A stretch of 5,657 nt of DNA from an uncultured Gloeocapsa sp. GTDB taxonomy: Bacteria > Cyanobacteriota > Cyanobacteriia > Cyanobacteriales > Gloeocapsaceae. Shown here piece by piece: positions 4,839-5,657 of the stretch (its first letter is position 1; each line of letters opens with the position of its first letter). Location: assembly GCA_937930495.1 (NCBI GenBank), contig CALGKL010000332.1, positions 1 to 5,657 of the forward strand. Reading direction: 5' to 3'. The notes under the pieces are model-generated. The model searched no databases, was not told the DNA's origin, and saw nothing but the letters and a program-made list of their open reading frames with translations. The translations under genes were made by a program, and so were the position numbers.

Positions 4839-5657
4839 CTACAAATATTGCACTGCTATTTTGGCTTCGGCTGAGAGTTTTTCTCTTTCTTGCTTTTGTC
4901 TGTGATATCTAGCTACGATTATCAAGTTTTCTAGCTGTCTCCCCAAACGAAAAGATAAGGGGCGATCGTGTATATCTATACTTGTGGCTGGAATATTGAT
5001 CATTTCTTGTCTAATGGGTAAATTATAGGGTAAGGTTACTGATATCCCCTGAATCAAGAAGGAAATAATTAATAAACTGATTAAGAAAATTTTCTTGATT
5101 TTTTGACTATTAATAATTTCTTGAACAAACAGAGCCAATAAAGGTATCATTAATAAATGTACCGAAGTTACCTCATATCTTGCTCCCCAAGCTGAATCCC
5201 CGTGCCAAAATGTCGCACTACTTAAAGCAACCGTAAATAAAACTATATTTAACAAAACACTTAGACAATAAAATTTCAGATAAGGAGCAATTCTGACCCA
5301 ATATTTAATTAAAATGATTAATCCAGGAATTAAGAGAGGATCATAAATAAAAATACTTTTTCCTGGTGAGAATAAAACCCCTAATATTCCTTCTGACATA
5401 GGTTTAACAAAAGGATAGTCTTCAGGTAATAAAGGAAATTCGGCATAAATTGGGTCACTATTTAGCTGTTCTTTTCCTAATATTTGTGGGTTTTTACCCC
5501 AAATACCTAGCCGCCAATAATTAATAAAAATAGCTAGGACATTCCCGGGAATCAATCCTAATAAATATAAACAGTTTAACTTGAGCAATTTCAGAATCTT
5601 TTTCGATTTATAAAGCAAACAAGCAGTTAAAAACAAGCCCAATGTTAAAACATGAAT
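4839..5657 (-). CDS. Polytopic membrane protein, probable GT-C type glycosyltransferase, C-terminal part (start beyond the window)
   Basis: The reading frame is open to the right edge. A TTG at 5642 is only an internal Leu codon in a membrane helix (upstream codons read IHVLTL), so the true start lies outside. Residue numbers here count from that codon. Hydrophobic segments fall near 1-10, 22-42, 100-114, 124-145, 160-177 and 184-204. Two signatures stand out: GVLFSPGKSIFIYDP (88-102) and HGDSAWGARY (147-156). Together they resemble the C-terminal half of membrane glycosyltransferases that use polyprenyl-phosphate sugars (GT-C fold), where 'FSPxRGLFxYxP' and 'WGxRY' motifs recur. The catalytic Asp of such enzymes lies near the N-terminus and cannot be seen, so donor and acceptor are unknown. 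The charged tail (residues 245-262) is probably cytoplasmic. Codon use looks richer in TTA/ATT than in accD or holB. The gene ends 217 nt before the next confident gene. Confidence 0.7.
   Translation of the reverse strand: MHVLTLGLFLTACLLYKSKKILKLLKLNCLYLLGLIPGNVLAIFINYWRLGIWGKNPQILGKEQLNSDPIYAEFPLLPEDYPFVKPMSEGILGVLFSPGKSIFIYDPLLIPGLIILIKYWVRIAPYLKFYCLSVLLNIVLFTVALSSATFWHGDSAWGARYEVTSVHLLMIPLLALFVQEIINSQKIKKIFLISLLIISFLIQGISVTLPYNLPIRQEMINIPATSIDIHDRPLSFRLGRQLENLIIVARYHRQKQEREKLSAEAKIAVQYL

Overview
The window comes from a cyanobacterium. Evidence: five exact copies of the HIP1 octamer GCGATCGC in 5.66 kb (about 0.09 expected at equal base frequencies); an AccD with the cyanobacterial/plastid layout of a zinc ribbon followed by the carboxyltransferase core; an NdbB/NDC1-like type 2 NAD(P)H dehydrogenase; and a DUF2007-like small protein. 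Base composition looks moderately AT-rich, more so at the right end. I cannot name the genus.

All supported genes lie on the minus strand, so the biological order runs from right to left. At the right edge (4839-5657) is the C-terminal part of a polytopic membrane protein that looks like a GT-C type glycosyltransferase. Next comes the only sizeable intergenic stretch (4622-4838). It holds a possible very small membrane-protein ORF with no ordinary start codon, a plausible sigma-70-type promoter with a perfect inverted repeat inside it, and a strong Shine-Dalgarno. From there a tightly packed set of genes runs to the left edge: an unrecognised 76-aa protein (GTG start), prepilin peptidase PilD, a DUF2007-like 68-aa protein, AccD, the clamp-loader subunit HolB, an SGNH-hydrolase-like membrane-anchored protein, and the first 171 residues of an NdbB-like dehydrogenase. 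Gaps within the set are 5, 28, 25 and 6 nt. The last two junctions are overlaps of 22 and 11 nt, so translational coupling is likely there.

The genes do not form one pathway. PilD processes type IV pilins, AccD makes malonyl-CoA for fatty acid synthesis, HolB loads the replication clamp, and NdbB is a membrane-associated quinone reductase. The layout looks like a housekeeping directon, probably cotranscribed in part. I see no mobile element, CRISPR array, tRNA, rRNA or toxin-antitoxin pair, and no sign of a dedicated new system. The best places for a second look are the 4622-4838 intergenic stretch and the two unassigned proteins (4391-4621 and 503-1423).
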